A stretch of 64,000 nt of DNA, taken from Taxillus chinensis. Taxonomy: Eukaryota; Streptophyta; Magnoliopsida; Santalales; Loranthaceae. Each line of letters begins with the position of its first letter. The first letter of the stretch is position 1. Under the pieces are notes generated by a model, which did no database searches, had not been told where the DNA came from, and worked only from the letters and a program-made list of their open reading frames with translations. The position numbers were made by a program, and so were the translations under genes. The DNA lies in NCBI GenBank assembly GCA_023512835.1, contig CM042087.1, forward strand, positions 4,622,021 through 4,686,020, written 5' to 3'. Below are positions 31,789-43,133 of this stretch, piece after piece.

Positions 31789-33840
31789 ATCAGGGGCATA
31801 AGCCTTACCGCTCCTAGTTATCTTCTCTGCTACGGCGGTTCCCTAAACTATTTCGCAACTATAGTTCCATGGGACTGCCTTATCAGTCTTATAGGGGAAT
31901 GGAGCAGGAACACCTATGGTGAGAGGTGCAATTCCATGCGGTAGTTGTGGGATTTCGGTTCTCTCCCCCTTGTCTGGCACGAGACTTGAGGCATGGATAG
32001 TGAGAGGCTTGATTCCATGTGGCAGTAGCGGGATCTCCGGAGCCTTAATGTTTAAGACAAGTGGTGTTGGCACCCATGGCGATTTGTGCGAATCATCTCC
32101 TTGGATCATGTTGCTTTGGTTGTCCGTTCCTCCTCTTGAGAATTCGATCATCCTTTGGTCCATGAGCTTTTGTACCATGCTAGCAAACTCGCTATAGTGT
32201 TCAATGTCATGCCCCCGTGACATTTTGTGACAAAGGCATTGTTTCTCCAACTCTGTCCCCTTCTTTGTCTTCAATGCGTTGGGAGTAAGTATATATCCAT
32301 ATTCCTGCAGTAGGTTAAACAAATAGCTTCTCTCCATTCGTATTTGTGAAACTTTCTCTAGTCGTCCTTCTGTTGTGATACTGGTCATGTCATGGGAATG
32401 TTCTGGAAGCGGATTACTGTTCACATTTGGTATCCCAGTCAGTGCAGAAAAATCCAGCCACTTTGCATCCTTCAACGCCTGAACCTTCCTTTTGAATGTT
32501 ATACAATTCTCGATATCATGTCCAGCTCCACCTGCGTGATATTCACACCTGGCATCCGACTTGTACCTAGCCGGGGGAGGAGTCTTTATTTCTCCCAAGG
32601 ATATACGGGTTACCATCCTTGCCTCTAAGAGTTTGGGGTATAATTCCGCATAAGTCATTGGAATTGGATCAAACTCTTGTCGTGGTCGACGGGAAGCCTG
32701 ATTCGCTCCCGCTTGCTGGGTCTGGGCCCTCGATTGCCCCTGTCCTTGGAGTAAGGCTCCTGGTCCTTCCTGAGTTGCTGGCCTTGGTTGCTCTGTGTAA
32801 GGCGCTCTTGGTTGAAACGGATTAGGTGTCATTGGATATGGAAATGGAACCCCTCCCTATGGCAAGTATGGCATGAATTGGGGAGGTGGTGCAGGTGCAG
32901 CGTAGGCGGCCATGGGTGATCCCCTATAGTACCCCGGTGCTTGGTAGAATGTCGGTTGTATTGACTGGTGCGCTTGGTATACCAGGTTGCTCTCATTTTC
33001 CTTCTTCTTTGCTGGTGGTTGAAACCATTTTGATGCCTCAGCCGCATCACCCTTTAGCTTTCCTCCTTTAATTCCACTTTCTACACGTTCACCGGATGCA
33101 ACCAAGTTTGCAAAGTTGTTGGAGGCGTTACCTATCAACTTCTCGTAGTATACGCCTTTCAGTGTGTTGATAAAAAGAGTGGTGAGTTCTCTTTCGGTAA
33201 GAGGAGGTTGGACCTCCACAGCGGCCTCTCTCCATCTTCGTGCATAATCTTTGAAAATCTCCTCGGATCCCTTTTCCATGGACTGCAGGGTTAGTCGATC
33301 CAGCGCCAGCTCGGTGACATGTTTGTATTGTGGCAAGAAAGAGGTAGCCAATTCCTTCCATGTCTTGATGCAGTTTCCGTTTAGTTGAAAGTACCAGCGA
33401 AGGGATGCCCCGGTTAGGCTTTCCTGGAAACAATGCATGAGGAGCTTGTCTTCACTAGCATAATCTTCTGTATTCTTCTATTGTGGGAACAAGATCCATG
33501 CCGTTGAAGTCAAAGCACCGCCGTCGAGGCTCCCAGAAATATATGGCTGCCCCAAGCATATCCTTATCGGCCAGTAGCTCAGTCACATGGAGCAAATCCC
33601 CAAACTGTTGTATGTATATGCTTTTCCTTTCGTCTGACCACTGCCTCCATATTGTCTGTACCTCCTTAGTGTAGTCCAGCTGATCTTCTATGACAACATG
33701 TTCCGCCTTGTGGGCTTTTCCTGGCGAAAAATCTCCAAGGCGAAGTTGAATGTCTCCAGATGCTTAGGCCAACACTGCGACAGCATCCTTGTCCTGGGGG
33801 CTTTTAGGAGATGATTGAAAGTTGCCGTGCCTATATGAAT
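31789..33840 (-). pseudogene. Element B gag
   Basis: The N-terminal domain is read near 33700-33480 (DMLGAAIYFWEP, RCFDFNGMDLVPTIEEY), followed by the retrotransposon gag core in ORF 33438-32857 (LTGASLRWYFQL, WKELATSFLPQY, YARRWREAA) and a C-terminal region in ORF 32832-31843 with a CEYHAGGAGHDIENC cysteine-histidine motif. Stops at about 33478, 32857 and 31843 interrupt one constant frame. The protein would assemble the particle. The region 33840-33480 is the source of part of the tandem array at 61096-64000. Confidence 0.85.
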
Positions 33841-34480
33841 GTCGTGCTATGCATGATGACAGGTTAGGATGATAGTTTAATATATATCAAGGCAGTCAGA
33901 CAGGATAAAGAATAAACCAATAGTAAAAAAAAGCTAATATGTGCAGGGGATGACTTAAGGACTACCCTACAAAACAAAGGTTAGCATGGCATGGAATGAG
34001 CAAACAAAATGTGGGTCAATGCCCTTGATGGGCTTCTATTGCTACACCTATCTTATTCGTTGGTTCCCAAACTTCCTCAATAAAGGGCTCCGTACACCAT
34101 GGGATTTACCGGAGGGGGATCTTAAAAGGGAGTGCCTTAAAAGAACCTCAAGCTTGAATGAGGAGTCCGAGGCCCCATTGCGGATAATGATCAACGCACT
34201 GGGGACCGTATTGAACCTCGCTAACCTAAATTGTGCTAAACCCGGGTATAGGGTTATGCATGAATGCAACAAGTATGAAAAGCAGTAAATCATAACTATC
34301 ATGGTAGTTAAAACGTATAAATAAATCACAGTTTAAAGATAAACAACAATTGTTAAAAAATAAGTAAATCACAATTTTATCTAGGAAAAAAACAACTTAG
34401 CACGACAGTTAAATATATACAACAGTACAAAAAACAACCTCCTAATCCAAGTTCTACACCTAACTCTCTAAAGTAATGGG
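33841..34480 (-). other. Element B leader
   Basis: Untranslated sequence between PBS and gag. It is the other main source of the 1.2 kb tandem array (for example GGTTAGCATGGCATGGAATG near 33979 recurs at 62261 and, with one change, at 63458). No ORF1 of the kind seen in some Ogre elements is evident. Confidence 0.7.
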
Positions 34481-34499
34481 TTCCCCAGCAGCGTCGCTA
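34481..34499 (-). other. Element B primer binding site
   Basis: On the minus strand TAGCGACGCTGCTGGGGAA begins two bases after the LTR end. It is close to the TGGCGACTCTGCTGGGGA sequence common next to Tat-lineage LTRs. The priming tRNA is not assigned here. Confidence 0.65.
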
Positions 34500-34501
34500 G
34501 C

Positions 34502-37500
34502 TGTCATCACTGGTTTTCATCCGGGCCCATTTGGGCTGGGCACAAACTAGACCAATGGTGAGAAAATTTAGAGTCGCCACCGACTATTTTTGGGGTACAG
34601 TTGGATACTCTCTAGTTTGAGTAGTAAAAAGATGTGGTCTGCGTTATCAGAAAAGGGTTCGGGAGTTGGTTACGTGTAAGGAAGGATTAGCACCCCTACA
34701 ACGCCCTTTCGGTATCTAATTTAGGAGGAGGAGGTTTTTTATTTGTGTTGCCATGACTGGGTTAAGTTTCCTAAAAAGTCTATGATTTTTATTTAGCTAA
34801 GTTATTTATTAAAGTTATGGTGAAAATGGATTTACCCTAAATTTCTACAGGGAACCCTAGGAGTTTTGGGTTTTTGCTTGAAGTGGAGAATGAGATCCTA
34901 TGGGTTGGTTTTGGGTTTTGGGTTTTACTTTGGGAAATTGAAGTCCTAAAAATGGAAACATATTTTTTTTTGTTTTGTTTTTTTTTCTTCTTTTTTGTTT
35001 TGTTTTTTAGCGTGGAATTGGAACTCCCAAAAGTGGAAATAGGTTTTGACTTGAAAACATTTTTTTTGTTTTTTTGTTTTTGTTTTTGTTTTTTTGTTTT
35101 TGGTTTTGGAAATTGAACTACTAATTTTGGTTTTATTTTTTTGATTTGAAAACATGAAAACGTTTTTTTTTGTTTGTTTATGTTTTTTTTTGTTTTTTTT
35201 TTGGAAACCTTTCTTTCTTTCCTTTTTTGTTTTTTTTGCTTTTTTTTTTGCAAACCCGAAATCTTAAATAAAAGTCATGAACATATGCATTACAATAAAA
35301 AAACGTGGAGTGTGTGATTATGACATCCAGAAAAGAAAAATAAAAGCACTCTCTTTTTTTCTTTTTCCTTTTTTTATCTTCTCCCTTTTGATGCCTCTCT
35401 TTTGCTTCTCTTTTTACTATACTTTACATATTTACAACGTAAAACACAGGAAGAAATACAGGGAAAATACAATGAAAAATACTAAAAACAATTACACCAA
35501 ATATAGATAAGCTAGAAACGAAAACCAGAAAAAAGCTCAAAACAATTATATCAAATATAAATACAAATAAGCTAAAAAAAACAAATAAAGAGACAGATGC
35601 AAAGTGAACTGACTTTGGCTTTGGATTGGGACTCCGGCAGTGATATCGTTGGCGGGAGGAGGAAACTTCCAAAGACTGGTTGGGTTGGACTTGGGCCGGA
35701 GATTGAACACCGCTGGTTGGAGCTGCAAAATCTGTGTCTCTCTTTTGTTTTGATTTTTTTTGTTTTGATTTTCTGATTTTGGTATTGTTGTTGAAAAGAA
35801 AAGAAAACAGAATTGGGGGAATGAAAATGTGTTTCAGAATTTCTGGGTTTAAAATGAGGAAGAGTGTATTATCACTGCAAAAAGGAATTAATATTTTATC
35901 TCTCTGCTGGGGATAAAATTTCACACGTTTCAGAATTTCTGATAACGCAAACCAGTGCAAATAATATGTATGAATGTTGGCAAAGTGAAGAGAGAAGTGA
36001 GGAGAAAAGGAAAGAAAAAGAACTCGGATCGTATGTTTTTTTCTTTGGAAGGCAGGAGTTGGGCGAATTTGAGATGGAATGGCAGCAAATCTGGGCGTTC
36101 TTCTTTGTTTTCCCTTTTTTTCTCTTTTCTGCAGAACGTCCTCTTTTTCTGGGCGTGATCTCTGTTTTCTTTTTGTTTTGGGGCTGAACTCTTTTTTTTT
36201 CCTCTCTGCCGAACCTCTTCCTTTTCTGTCTTTTTTTTCGCCGAACCCTCTGTTTTGTTTCTCTCCGTTTGCACTGGGACGAGGCTGGGGTGTAATAATG
36301 GTAGCAGATTTTTCTCAACAATGATGGGTCTCCCTTGCGCAGGGACAGAAGACTGCATTTTAAAGGAATTTGGTTGGATTACATTGATTGCAGCATTAAA
36401 TGTTTTGTCGAGTGTATTATTAATTCCAGCTTTATTAATTTGCAGATTCGATGCTTTGTCGGGTGGACAGTCTGTGCGGAAAACGGGGCAGCTCGTGATT
36501 GCCTTTTTAATTTTTATTTTAGCACACGTGACCGATAGGCATTGAAAAGCATCTTTGTCAGATGGCCAGCGCATAAAAACGGGTCTCGTGAACAGCCAGC
36601 GAGAAAAGCCAGCGAGAGGAGCCAAACAGCGAAAGTCACATGTTAAGGGTCGGAGTGTCGGCAGGGTCGAAGTGTCGGCAGGGTCGAAGCTGTGATGGGT
36701 CGAAATTTCGGTGGGGCGAAAGTCAACGGTCAACGGATCGAAGTGTCAGTAGGTTGAAGGTCAACGGTCAACGGGTCGAAGGGTCGAAGGTCGGAGGTTG
36801 ACAGGCTTCGAGGGTCCGTGGGTCGTAGGTTAAGGTTTGAAGGTTCGCAGGTCAAGGCGTCGCTAGTTCGTAAGTCGCGGGTCGAAGGTTTATAGGCTTC
36901 GAGGGTCAAGGGTCGAAGGGTTGAAGGTCGGAGTGTCGGCAGCGGGGCTTCGAGGCTTGGAGAGTTAGGGGGTTGTAGGGCCGAAGGGGCGAGTCGTAGG
37001 TCGGAGTGTCGGCAGCGGGGCTTCGAGGCTTCGATGCTTCGAGGCTTCGGGGCTTTGATGCTTTGGGGCTTCGAGGATTCAAGGCTTCGAAGGTCAATGG
37101 GTTGAAGTGTCGGCAGGTCAACGGTCAACGGTCAACCCCGAAGTTTTTTTTTTGTTTAATTACCTTCTTACCCTTCACCTAAAATGCAAAAATGGATAAC
37201 TTTCCAGGGATTGTTAGGGGAGATCCGTATTCGCCTAAATTGACGCTTTGAAGAATTTCGCATGGTCACCTTTTCGGGCGATTTGACCAGGGACATTGAT
37301 CGTCTTTTGGCAAGTTTTGACTTTCCCAACGAAAGTTGTTTTGGCCATAACTTCTTCATTTTAAGTCCGATTTGAGCTCGGTCAAGTGCGTTAATCTCCA
37401 ATTTTTATCCTTTATCACCTGGTGTTGGTCTTGGAGCGCTTCAAGGACTTGTAGCAGAAGTCATTAATTTTGGACTCCCCCGTCCGTGTCAATTGTATCC

Positions 37501-37651
37501 ATCTCGTGCAAATTGGGGTTAACATCAATTCCAAACCATTCCTTGGAAGTATGGGATCATTGTGGACCTGTTCAACAAGGTATATGGCATGGGCAGAAAG
37601 GTATATCAAATGGGGTTAGTATGTCCAACCCGGACAAAATGGGGTCCAACA
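34502..37651 (-). repeat. Element B 5' LTR (3150 bp)
   Basis: It starts TGTTGGACCCCATTTTG at 37651 and ends GTGATGACA at 34502. The same family occurs as a plus-strand solo LTR at 43885-46786. It contains a TCGAAGG/GTCGGAG array (about 36640-37125) and T-rich low-complexity blocks (34960-35260). Its outer end abuts S1 sequence at 37652. Confidence 0.9.
36640..37125. repeat. TCGAAGG-type short tandem array in the Ogre LTR
   Basis: Overlapping short units such as GGTCGAAGG, GGCTTCGAGG and GTCGGAGTGTCGGCAG fill about 480 bp. Equivalent arrays sit at 23695-24105 (minus) and 44360-44715 (plus orientation copy). The three arrays differ in unit order and number, showing rapid turnover inside one LTR family. 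Confidence 0.85.
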
Positions 37652-38415
37652 ATACCAGTGTGGATATGCATGTTAAGTGTTTGTTGTTATGCCTGAATAA
37701 CTGAGATATATGTTAAGTGTCTGTTGTTGTGCATGTGGAGCCTAAGAAGCCTGAGAGGCTGAGGCAATGTCTGTGGAGCCTAAGAAGCCTGAGAGGCTGA
37801 GGCAATGCTTGTGTACCTGTGGAGCCTGAGAGGCTGAGTTAATGTCAGTGAGACAGACTGTGGAGCCTAAGAGGCTGAGTTAATGTCAGTGAGACTGACT
37901 GTGGAGCCTGAGAGGCTGTGTTACTGTCAGTGGGACTGACTGAGGAGTTTTTGTGGCTTGCTGTGTATAGTATTGATTATAATCTGTCTAGAATATAATT
38001 TCCATGACACCGCACTTGAGCACTTCTTCATATAGATGCTAGGAGCATGGGATGGGTTGGGGAGACATGATCCCTACTAAGCTGTGGTTGCTCACGCGTC
38101 CTACTGTGGTGTGTTTTCTTGCAGGAACTTACAGGCGTTAGGTGGGAACACCAAGGTAGAAGAGTTCTGTTTTGTAGCTTTGTTTTATGTTATTTGTGTT
38201 ATGTAATTTTGTTGAGGCCTTGTAACCCCAGCGGGGAGTTATTGTAATGGAGTTGAAACATAATAAAGGCATGTGATTTGAATTTATTGATTATGTGATT
38301 TGGGTCTCTGAAAATAAAATGTAAAGTATAAGTTGTATTCTACCCCTTTATCCAAACCTGGGTAAAGGGAGGGGCACGTTCCTGTCTCCTCGGGTTAGAA
38401 AACCGGGGCATGACA
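37652..38415 (+). repeat. S1 right part
   Basis: The 3' portion of the solo LTR S1, including two 38 bp repeats (GTGGAGCCTAAGAAGCC at 37735 and 37773) and further GAGCCTGAGAGGCTGAG units to about 37940. It matches the reverse complement of 39828-40250 in part and ends GGGGCATGACA. Confidence 0.85.
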
Positions 38416-38420
38416 AACTG

Positions 38421-39812
38421 CTACCTGCCTCCTCTGTCTTGGGCCTCTTTGGCCTTGTATCACGATCAGACCCACGATCAGACCCACCCTGTAATTGTCG
38501 ACCCTGATGGGCCTGCCTCCCATCATTAAGCTCCCTCTCAGCTATACGGCCTATCTCAACAACCTCAGCACAGGTCCTCAAACGCAGAATCACCACCCTC
38601 TGCCTAAGGGCTGGCCTGAGACCTAGGGTGAACTTGTGGGCCTTCAGGTCCTTCCTTGCCACAGTCTCGGGAGCAAATCTACTCGAGCTCCAGAACTCCC
38701 GCTCATGCTCGGGCACTATCCTCGATCCCTGCTTCAGGCTGCCAAATTCTTTCCTCTTTTGCCACCTCAATGACTCGGGGAAGAACTCATCATGGAAGAG
38801 CTGTAAGAACTCCTCCCAAAGCATAAACTGTACTGAACGGCTTCCCGCTACACTCTGCCACCACTCCAAAGCATTCCCCTCCAGCTGCCGTACGGCTAGC
38901 CTCACCTTATCCTCCACCCGGGGTAGGAGAAAAGAAAACACATGCTCGATCTGCCTCAACCAATGCTTAGCTACCACTAGATCCCCCTCTCCTTTGAACC
39001 TTGGAGGTTGTTCCTTTCGGAACCTCGTCACAACATCATCCTCTGCACGGTGCATCAGTACGCCACCCAGCGAACTCTCGTGCTCACGGGGTAACTCCCC
39101 TACTAGTGGTGGTGCTGGCACCACTTGCTGTGCTGCCATCTCACGACACACCTCCTCCCGAACCTCTTGCTGCATACCCTCCCTCAGCTCTCGGACTTCC
39201 TATCGGATGCCCTCTCACAGCTGTGCCAGCAACAGCTCATTCCCTCCAGCGGGCTATCCCGCACTTGGACCCTCATGGGGCTATCCCGCCACTGCCCCGG
39301 ACACAAGCATCACTCTCCTCGGTGGCATTCTTACTACACGGAGTAAGGAACAAAAATATCAAAACGAATTCGAATCTATCGAGTCCTACTTCCTCTACCC
39401 CATTTATCAATTCAATTATCACATAGCTTTACACACTTTACACACAGCTCAATCGATATTGCACACAGCTCAAATACACAAGGACTTCTCCTTGTAGTCA
39501 TACTTAAGGTATTCCAAAAAAAAAAAAAATCAGAGTTGCACAATTCACACTTTATCACATTATTCACATTTTTTTCCTTTTTATTACAGTTACAATTTTA
39601 ACAGTTATCCACACTCACAATAACAACAAATGCAACTAGTGCCCTGATGCCAATGCATGCAAATCCTACCACAAGACTGGATTACCCCAAGTACACCTTA
39701 GAGACTCAAAGAGGACCTTGTTGATCAAGCATGTCCCTCCAGTCTCCTCCAAAGGACTCAAGATAACCAAGTCTACCCACTACCCTAGGCCAACTAGACC
39801 ATGCTCTGATAC
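38421..39812 (-). pseudogene. T1 Gag N-terminal half
   Basis: ORF 39175-38348 encodes PPRFKGEGDLVVAKHWLRQI, LEGNALEWWQSVAG, WEEFLQLFHDEFFPES and RVVILRLRTCAEVVEIG, the Retrotrans_gag core of Tekay elements. Codons below 38421 belong to the S1 target duplication and LTR. The open frame simply runs on into S1 by chance. The region 39176-39812 is leader and Gag N-terminus, rich in Gln and Pro. Gag resumes at 13047 with the zinc knuckles. Confidence 0.88.
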
Positions 39813-39824
39813 CATATTGTCACG
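39813..39824 (-). other. T1 primer binding site
   Basis: On the minus strand TGGTATCAGAGC, the classical initiator-Met tRNA primer site, three bases inside the LTR end (TGACA at 39828). Confidence 0.9.
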
Positions 39825-39827
39825 CCC

Positions 39828-41379
39828 CGGATTTCCAACCCGAGGAAACCAGTTCGTGACTCCCCTTTACCCACCCGGTGGGCAAGGGGTTGGAATTAAT
39901 TCCACACAGGACTTAACGCACAAACACAATAAATTTGCACAAAAAAATCATAATATTAATAATTTCAAACCACAATTAAATGTTTAAAATTCTTCCCCAC
40001 TGGGGTTACATCATTTTCCACTAGGATTGAAAAATATCATAACAGAAAATAACATTTAAACAAAGTAACATGGCAGAGCTGTCTTCCACTTTGGTATTCC
40101 TAGCTAATTACTGTAGGTCCCTAAAAAGAAAAGAAACACAGTAGGAGGGGTGAGCAACCATAGCTCAGTAGGGATCATGTCTCCCCAACCTATCCCATGC
40201 TCCTAGCACCTACATGTCAACGTGTACTGGTGTAGTGTCGTAATACAAGTATGAATAAGTTTTATTCAACCTAAATAAATATGACAGCATACAAACCACA
40301 AGGGCAAACACAACTATTTCCATAGCCACATAGGCCCACGTCCACAGCGACACAGGCACCACAGCCACACAGGCCCACAATCAGCCACAGAGGCTCACAA
40401 CCAGTCACACAGGCTCACAACCAGCCACACATGCTCCACAATCAGCCACACGAGCTCACAACCAGCCAAACAGGCATACAATCAAACACATAACATGCAT
40501 CTCAACCACACAGGCATAAAATAAAGCACATAGCATGCGTTTTAGCCACACAGGCATATAATCAAACACATAACATGCATCTTAGCCACACAGACATAAA
40601 ATCAAATATATTCCCCCCCCCCCCCCCCCGAAAACCTCAAGGTTTCCCCACGTGAACCTACAGCGAAACGAAGCCTAGCGAACAACACAGACATTCCCAA
40701 CGGCCTCTAAGACCCACTGCCATGCAACAAACCCCAAGAGTTCACACCAAACAAATTATGCCATTGAAGGCCAACATCCATATAGGATATCACACCTATA
40801 TGGAAATATATATATATATATAATATAACGACGATAATACTCTACAAAATCATTCACCACAGGCCCTAACCCCGGAATGGGTACTAGAAGAGACAGAACC
40901 CCTACCTCAAAAGGTTCCTCTTTGCTCTTGCTCCCACGCTAGACGCCGTCCACCCACGTGAATCACCACAGTAGCAATGATCAGGAACTCTCTCTCTCTC
41001 TCTCTTTGCGACGGCTGCGGCGTCTGGCGGAAAGAAACCCTAAACCTAAAACAAAGAGACCTCGACCTCTTTATATAGACACCTCACTTATCAAAATGAC
41101 GTACTTTTGATAAGTGAAACCCAACATTAAAACGACGTAGTTTTGATAAATGAAATCCCATCTTTAAAACGACGTAGTTTTGATAAATGAAATCTCACCA
41201 TCAAAATGACGTAGTTTTGATAAAGGGAACATGCCACAACCTTCCCGCATCCACACAGGACAAAATACCCACAATTTAAGCCAATGTGTGTGGGAAGAAA
41301 ACTCCCTAAAACCTAACAATTGCCACCCTAAAAGGCAAAACTATGACTAACTCCACATCCCAAAACACGGATTATTATA
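39828..41379 (-). repeat. T1 5' LTR (1552 bp)
   Basis: Its 3' end GGGGCGTGACA is at 39828 and its 5' end (TATAATAATCC, one copy of the family's TGTAATGACCC start with changes) is at 41379. It contains the 20 bp CACACAGGC repeats (about 40320-40600), a C homopolymer (40613-40629), a CT microsatellite (40988-41005), four ACGT palindromes (41089-41222) and a TATA element (41072-41078). Confidence 0.9.
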
Positions 41380-41654
41380 GTATAAGAGCTCTTAGAGATT
41401 ATATTGGCTAGTGTGTGAGTAGCTGTAAACAGAGTATAAGAGAATTGTTCAGTAGATTGACAAGCTTCATTAGCTTTAATCTGCTTATATTTTGTTGTAA
41501 TTATATCTTGGTAATAAAACAAAATACTTCCACTATCTAGTTATCTTTTGCATTGATTATATCTTTTAACCAGATAACTGTTGTGATAGAGACGAGCGAA
41601 GAGTTTTCGATTAGAGCCAATTCACCCCCCCCCCTAAGCTCCCAGGGACCAACA
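41380..41654 (+). repeat. Element D 5' LTR, 3' part
   Basis: The last 275 bp of the LTR, ending CTCCCAGGGACCAACA at 41654. The upstream part is missing because T1 begins at 41379. A C-rich run precedes the end, as in many copia LTRs. Confidence 0.8.
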
Positions 41655-41656
41655 AG

Positions 41657-41668
41657 TTGTATCAGAGC
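41657..41668 (+). other. Element D primer binding site
   Basis: TTGTATCAGAGC, one base different from the initiator-Met tRNA primer site, two bases after the LTR end. Confidence 0.8.
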
Positions 41669-41714
41669 AAGTTCTACCTACTCAAAGTAGAGATCCACTC
41701 TTTCTCTCTCAATA

Positions 41715-43133
41715 ATGGACGAAGAAAGCAGTATGTTGTTCAACGCTCGCCTTAACTCCGGAGGTGCACAAGAGCCCATCCCCAATTGAATCATTGACAA
41801 TGAGCCCATCACCTTAACTGTCAATGAGCATTATACTCAATTCCAAATCATTGACAAGTTTTTCCACTCCTTGTCGGATCGCTACTACTCCAAGAAGCTC
41901 CAAATGCAAGCCAACAAGAACTGGCAGTATGCTCCCCTCGAAGAACTTTACGGTGAGCTACGGACTCATGAGGTCAGGTTTAAATACACTGACCAAGATG
42001 AGAAAATAGCTCAGAAAGAAAAGGGGGTAGCTTTTAAAGTTACGGAATGTCTGAGCATACAACATGATGATGATACGGAAGAGTCAAAGAACTCTGACTC
42101 TGACGTTGAAGAAGAAATATCCCTTCTGGTCAAATCCTTCGAGCAATTCCTGTGGAAAAGCAGAAAAGGATTCAGAAGAGGCTCCTCATCATCATCCAAA
42201 AGGAAGGAGCGATTGGAGTCTAGTTCACAAGACTGTTACAATTGTGGGAAACCTAGTCACTGGGCCATGGATTGTAAATCCAAATCAAAGACGGCCGATA
42301 AAAGTGACAAGGTTAAACCTTGACGCTCCACCTCATAAAATAATAAGATCAAGAGGAAGGTGTTCATCACGAAGTACATCAGTGGCTCAGAAGAAGAGGA
42401 GGAATCCTCTGATTGTGAGCCAACCGAGAAGCCGAACGTCTGCCTCCTGGCAAATACCGAGGTACCTTCTATCTCTGAGCTCATGAGTAAATTAGACTCT
42501 CTTACTGCTGAACGTGATCATGACAAGAATGAGAGACTAATAATTACTCAAATGTACAAAGATATGGAAGGTCAGGCTAAACGTCTTAAATTTACCGTTG
42601 CAAGACTTGAAAAAGGCATAGCTGACTTTAGGAGTAAAGAGGTTTGGTATCATGATCTTAGAGCTAAAAATCATTTTCGAAATAACAACCTAAGTAGCCT
42701 AATTGTTAATCTAAAAAGACTCAAGAACGAACTTGAAAGGGAAAAGGAAATAAATCGTAAGTGGCTAAAATTGGGTGAAATAGCCCTTACGTTTAGGACT
42801 GATCCAGATGACATCCGAGTTAAACCTGGCCTTGGCTCCGAACCATCAACCTCCACACAAGCTACTGAGTGTCCTTCGGATTTTGTTCCAAAACTAACCA
42901 ACCTTTATCCTGTTAGTACATCTAAACCATTGGATGATTTTATTTCAGGTGGCACCATAGTTTATAACTGTTAAAGAGAGGCTGTTACTGCTAATCCCGA
43001 AGTAGTAGCACTCGTACCTAAAGATGAAAGGAAGGCTACTGTAGTTAAATCCGAAACTATAGCACCTAGAAAGAAAGGAAAGGCTAAGGCTGACGCATCT
43101 AGGGCCAAGAGCGTGTCACCCAATCGCAAAGGA
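41715..43133 (+). pseudogene. Element D gag, 5' part
   Basis: ATG at 41715 starts a frame with stops at 41787 and 42321. The middle (LEELYGELRTHEVRFKYTDQ) and the acidic ESKNSDSDVEEEISLLV stretch are SIRE-like, followed by a zinc knuckle CYNCGKPSHWAMDC (about 42234-42275). ORF 42360-42974 in the same frame is a long coiled coil (LKRLKNELEREKEINRKW), the usual SIRE Gag tail. Compared with element C about 300 bp of the Gag core is missing. The gene is interrupted at 43134 by S2 and resumes at 48106. Confidence 0.8.

Larger units (their letters stand above)
23690..37651 (-). mobile_element. Ogre/Tat-lineage Ty3/gypsy element B
   Basis: On the minus strand: 5' LTR 37651-34502, PBS 34499-34481, leader, gag, protease, probable intron, RT and RNase H, a second RNase H, integrase, a long 3' region with a minisatellite, PPT 24637-24623, and a 3' LTR from 24622 cut at about 23690. 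The additional RNase H between the gypsy RNase H and integrase, the LTR of over 3 kb, and the repeat-rich 3' region are Tat/Ogre hallmarks. Almost all of pol stays in one frame, broken mainly by single stop codons. The right flank is S1 LTR sequence. The left end abuts element C. Confidence 0.9.
13053..38415 (+). mobile_element. Solo LTR S1 (Tekay-like) with nested elements
   Basis: It begins TGTAATGACCCGTG at 13053 and ends GGGGCATGACA at 38415, flanked by AACTG at 13048-13052 and 38416-38420. Removing it rejoins the two halves of T1 gag. Only LTR sequence belongs to S1 itself (13053-13237 and 37652-38415); the right part matches the reverse complement of the T1 5' LTR (for example GGGGAGACATGATCCCTACT near 38061). 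The interior was lost or replaced by later insertions: an Athila LTR scrap, SIRE element C and Ogre element B. A solo LTR arises by LTR-LTR recombination. Confidence 0.85.
7588..41379 (-). mobile_element. Tekay/Del-type chromovirus T1, split by a 25 kb insertion
   Basis: Read on the minus strand: 5' LTR 41379-39828, iMet PBS 39824-39813, gag to 38421, an insertion (38415-13053), then the rest of gag, protease, RT, RNase H, integrase and chromodomain down to 9056, a PPT at 8722-8707 and a 3' LTR from 8706. A C-terminal chromodomain after integrase places it in the Tekay/Del chromoviruses, which target heterochromatin. The 3' LTR stops at 7588, so about 430 bp of it is lost and the target duplication cannot be tested. 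The right flank at 41380 is the LTR of SIRE element D. Confidence 0.88.

Noticed and set aside
39813..39824. tRNA gene fragments suggested by tRNA-like sequences (also 41657, 56395, 34481)
   Set aside because: These are primer binding sites next to LTR ends; no cloverleaf or A/B box sequence surrounds them.
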